This document shows, one piece after another, positions 61,707 through 64,000 of a stretch of DNA of 64,000 bases. The notes under the pieces are model-generated. The model made no database searches, had not been told where the DNA came from, and saw only the letters and a program-made list of their open reading frames with translations. The stretch covers positions 58,735-122,734 of the forward strand of contig CBFIBQ010000008.1 in NCBI GenBank assembly GCA_965660875.1, in the 5' to 3' direction. Position numbers and translations under genes: made by a program. Every line of letters starts with the position of its first letter. The stretch's first letter is position 1. Origin of the DNA: UBA6770 sp965660875. Its GTDB lineage: Bacteria; Bacteroidota; Bacteroidia; Flavobacteriales_G; Salibacteraceae.

Positions 61707-62286
61707 TTGAAGCCTCCTCATTTTGAGACTCCGCTACCCCACCGCTCAAAATGGTCTTCATCATTTCCGACGACTTAACATTTAAAGGGGTTACGTTTTT
61801 ACGGGGTACGATAAAAATATTTCCAGTAAACCCATAACTATGCGGCAAATAAACCATAACTTTTTCTTCACTTACTCCCCAAGAACTAAGATCCGATTGT
61901 GTAATAAAACCCGGTTTCTCCACTTCACCAGATAGCGATACCAGCACCGGTTTTGAAAACTTCTTTTTTTTATTTCCCAAAATAGCTTCAGTAAAATCCA
62001 TAATGGACGTATAAATCGCTTTTATTATTGGGGCTTTGTTCAAGAAGCGCTTAAACCAATAATTTATTGGCTTGGCAATAACTGTATTTCCTAAGAATCC
62101 AATTACGGTTAAAGCAACCAGTAAGATTAATAAGCCTAACCCGGGAATGTCGATGTCAAATGGCAAAATTGTAGGTAAAATATCATCTATAAAACCTAAC
62201 AGGGCAAGTATCACATAGGCAGTTACAGCGATAGGTACGGTGAATAAAATGCCCTGTAAGAAATAGGTTCCAATGCGCTTAATCAT
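61696..62286 (-). CDS. DUF502 membrane protein
   Basis: A 196-residue protein of the DUF502 family with two N-terminal membrane helices (YFLQGILFTVPIAVTAYVILALLGFID and IPGLGLLILLVALTVIGFLGNTV), followed by a soluble domain with the family pattern PIIKAIYTSIMDFTEAIL, FSKPVLVSLS and VMVYLPHSYGFTGNIFIVPRKNVTPL. The function is not established. Its start overlaps the yjbR-like gene by 8 bases and its end overlaps the EamA gene, so the three form one leftward operon. Confidence 0.88.
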   Translation of the reverse strand: MIKRIGTYFLQGILFTVPIAVTAYVILALLGFIDDILPTILPFDIDIPGLGLLILLVALTVIGFLGNTVIAKPINYWFKRFLNKAPIIKAIYTSIMDFTEAILGNKKKKFSKPVLVSLSGEVEKPGFITQSDLSSWGVSEEKVMVYLPHSYGFTGNIFIVPRKNVTPLNVKSSEMMKTILSGGVAESQNEEASNVE

Positions 62287-62635
62287 TGCTCAGTAGTTTT
62301 TGTTGGTCCGATTTTTTTAATCCTTTCACCACCAATTCATAAGAATGATCTATCAACTCTTTTATCAGCTCAATTGGAACATCACTTTCAACTGTAATCG
62401 TATTCCAATGTTTTTTACTCATATGGTAGCCCGGCTCTATTCCTTGATAATGTGCTCTAAGCTCAATTGCACGTTCCGGATCGCATTTTAAATTAAAACC
62501 CGTATAATGCTCCACATTACATAACGCAAACATTTTACCCATTACTTTAAACACTAAGGTATTGTTATCAAACGGTAAACCTTCTGTTGTTCCAGCCTTG
62601 GCAATACAATACAATCTAAATGAAACTATATCCAT
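62279..62635 (-). CDS. MmcQ/YjbR family DNA-binding protein
   Basis: A 118-residue protein of the MmcQ/YjbR family (PF04237). Typical strands are present: GTTEGLPFDNNTLVFKVMGKMFALCN, FNLKCDPERAIELRAHYQGIEPGYHMSKKHWNTIT and IELIKELIDHSYELVVKGL. The fold resembles CyaY and some members bind DNA in vitro, but the role is unknown. It is the first gene of a three-gene leftward operon. A TAnnTTTG match on the minus strand (TAGCTTTG, 62668-62675) lies 33 bases upstream. Confidence 0.92.
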   Translation of the reverse strand: MDIVSFRLYCIAKAGTTEGLPFDNNTLVFKVMGKMFALCNVEHYTGFNLKCDPERAIELRAHYQGIEPGYHMSKKHWNTITVESDVPIELIKELIDHSYELVVKGLKKSDQQKLLSND

Positions 62636-62783
62636 TGATATAAGGAAAAAGTACAGGTAAAAGTAGGCAAAGCTAAGCGTATAATCATCTCTATATTCAG
62701 CATTTTGTAGGCATAAGAATTGTACTACAATTGTAACTCTAAAAAGAAATAATCGGTGTGAACAATTACATTTGCTCGTGAGT

Positions 62784-64000
62784 ATGTTGTTGGATAATAT
62801 CAGTTTAAGAAAACGAATTTACATCTCCCTCATTTTGGTGGTTGTAATAAGTTTTCTGATTATAGGCGCGGCCACCATTTGGTATACCAACATAGAAAAT
62901 GAGCGCTATCACAATCAAAGGCTTGCACGAAAAGAAAAAGCCATTACAGCAGCGTTAAACTATTTTTTAGAAGATAAAGAAGAGGATATATATGCCTTGT
63001 ACACTCGAAGTTTTCATGAAAAAATAGTGGAACTTTCAGATATACACGGATTGGAGGTAAACCTATATGACCTAGAAGGAAAGTGGATAGCCTCTTCAAA
63101 TTTCGATTATTTTGATCAAGGAATTTTACCAGAAGTATTGAGCGACCAATTGCTCACTACCATTTTCCAAAACAATGGTCACTATGTGCTGGATGAGTAT
63201 GTAAATGGTGAGGATTTGCTTTCGGCTTTTACTTTCCTGAGAGGTGCAAATGAAGAGCCTATTGCTTTGGTAAGTGTTCCCTACTTTACAAGTAACGAAA
63301 TACAAAAGGAGGAAACCTATGAGCTGCTCAGTACGCTGGGGCAGGTTTACTTGATTTTAATGATTGGAGCCCTTGCTGTTGCTTTCTTTCTTTCCAATTA
63401 CATTACAAGAAGTCTCCAGTCGATAACGCAACGCATTCGCACGCTTTCCTTTACCGAAACTAATGAAGAAATAGACTGGGATAAAAACGATGAAATTGGT
63501 GAATTGATTACGGAATACAACAAAAAGGTAAGAGAATTAAAATATAGTGCGGATCTGCTGGCAAAAAGTGAGCGCGAAGGCGCGTGGAGAGAAATGGCAA
63601 GACAAGTGGCTCATGAAATTAAAAATCCGCTTACCCCAATGAAACTATCTGTACAACAACTGGAAAGAAGTTGGACAGATGGAAGAGAAGATTTTGCAGA
63701 GCGAATGGCTCGTTTTAATCAAACCATGACGCAGCAAATTGATACTCTATCGGATATAGCGACTGAATTTTCAAACTTCGCACAATTAAATAAATCCAAC
63801 CCAGAGCAGCTGGACATTGTTGAGAGTTTAAAAAACTGTATTAAACTCTTTGATGGCGAAAAAATTCCTTTAGAGTTCGATACGAGCGTTGAAAAAGCAA
63901 ACACATTTATAGATAAAACTCACTTCAATAGAATCCTAACAAACCTTATAACCAATGCCATAGAAGCCATTACAGACATTGACAAAGGGCTGATAAATCT
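62784..64000 (+). CDS. NtrY-like sensor histidine kinase (partial, C-terminus beyond right edge)
   Basis: The 5' part of a membrane sensor kinase, about 405 codons in frame to the window edge. It has two membrane helices (about 12-34: IYISLILVVVISFLIIGAATIWY; and about 190-210: VYLILMIGALAVAFFLSNYI) around a periplasmic sensor, a HAMP-like linker, the phosphorylation site H277 in QVAHEIKNPLTPMKLS, and the start of the ATPase domain (RILTNLITNAIEAI). The HEIKNPL form is that of the NtrY/nitrogen-regulatory kinases. A TACATTTG -7 box (62767-62774) sits 10 bases upstream, so the leader is very short. Confidence 0.88.
   Translation, partial: MLLDNISLRKRIYISLILVVVISFLIIGAATIWYTNIENERYHNQRLARKEKAITAALNYFLEDKEEDIYALYTRSFHEKIVELSDIHGLEVNLYDLEGKWIASSNFDYFDQGILPEVLSDQLLTTIFQNNGHYVLDEYVNGEDLLSAFTFLRGANEEPIALVSVPYFTSNEIQKEETYELLSTLGQVYLILMIGALAVAFFLSNYITRSLQSITQRIRTLSFTETNEEIDWDKNDEIGELITEYNKKVRELKYSADLLAKSEREGAWREMARQVAHEIKNPLTPMKLSVQQLERSWTDGREDFAERMARFNQTMTQQIDTLSDIATEFSNFAQLNKSNPEQLDIVESLKNCIKLFDGEKIPLEFDTSVEKANTFIDKTHFNRILTNLITNAIEAITDIDKGLIN

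Overview
The window is an AT-rich chromosomal segment of a marine-type member of the Bacteroidota, most likely order Flavobacteriales (Crocinitomicaceae/Cryomorphaceae-like; the family level is inference). The grounds are proteins ending in type IX secretion (T9SS) sorting domains, Bacteroidota-only families (DUF5723, DUF5522, YwqK/MORN_2 repeats, an extra-long IspG, a long HutU), a SecA without the usual C-terminal zinc tail, and promoters that fit the Bacteroidota pattern TTTG-N19-TAnnTTTG. I see no insertion sequence, prophage, integrase or CRISPR array.

Layout. 1-3.2 kb: nusA (cut by the left edge) and rimP on the minus strand, then an exported MORN-repeat protein. 3.2-6.1 kb: an arsenosugar-type locus (TIGR04283-like glycosyltransferase, DUF547 protein, CxxC peroxidase-like protein, ArsS radical SAM enzyme). 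6.1-10.5 kb: a lipoprotein, tRNA-Arg(CCT), a small lipoprotein, metG and an LD-carboxypeptidase. 10.5-12.8 kb: divergent FecR-like/TPR and CHASE2 membrane proteins. 12.9-18.5 kb: ispG, an NAD(P)-binding protein, a T9SS cargo protein, a cysteine hydrolase, a CDF metal transporter and a Lys/Cys-rich micro-protein. 18.5-23.4 kb: an AsmA-like protein and a sulfide operon (sqr-tusE-dsrE). 23.6-26.1 kb: an ECF sigma/anti-sigma/outer-membrane-protein module with two matching promoters. 26.1-31.4 kb: rluB-like, secA, rnhB. 31.5-42.2 kb: a membrane-anchored propeller-like protein, then a tight operon of lipoprotein, DUF5723 barrel, exported TPR-CHAT protease and yraN, followed by a DUF5522 micro-protein. 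42.2-45.4 kb: hutU, a hypothetical gene and a decayed second copy of the hutU 3' end. 45.4-48.8 kb: two T9SS cargo proteins, one a subtilase. 48.8-49.8 kb: a gene-poor interval with a probable small RNA and other structured elements. 49.8-57.4 kb: HAD hydrolase, lipoprotein, trmL, a hybrid histidine kinase facing a LytTR regulator, a di-haem peroxidase and a DoxX-like protein. 57.4-64 kb: pheT, an orphan glycine-betaine-type binding lipoprotein, EamA, DUF502 and YjbR proteins, and an NtrY-like kinase cut by the right edge.

Most of the window is core housekeeping in short operons. The less ordinary parts are the arsenosugar locus, the ECF regulon with two visible target promoters, the exported caspase-like (CHAT) operon, the hutU 3' remnant and the structured gene-poor interval at 48.8-49.8 kb. 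All coordinates, counts and motif matches were worked out by eye; family names come from recognising motifs, not from database searches.
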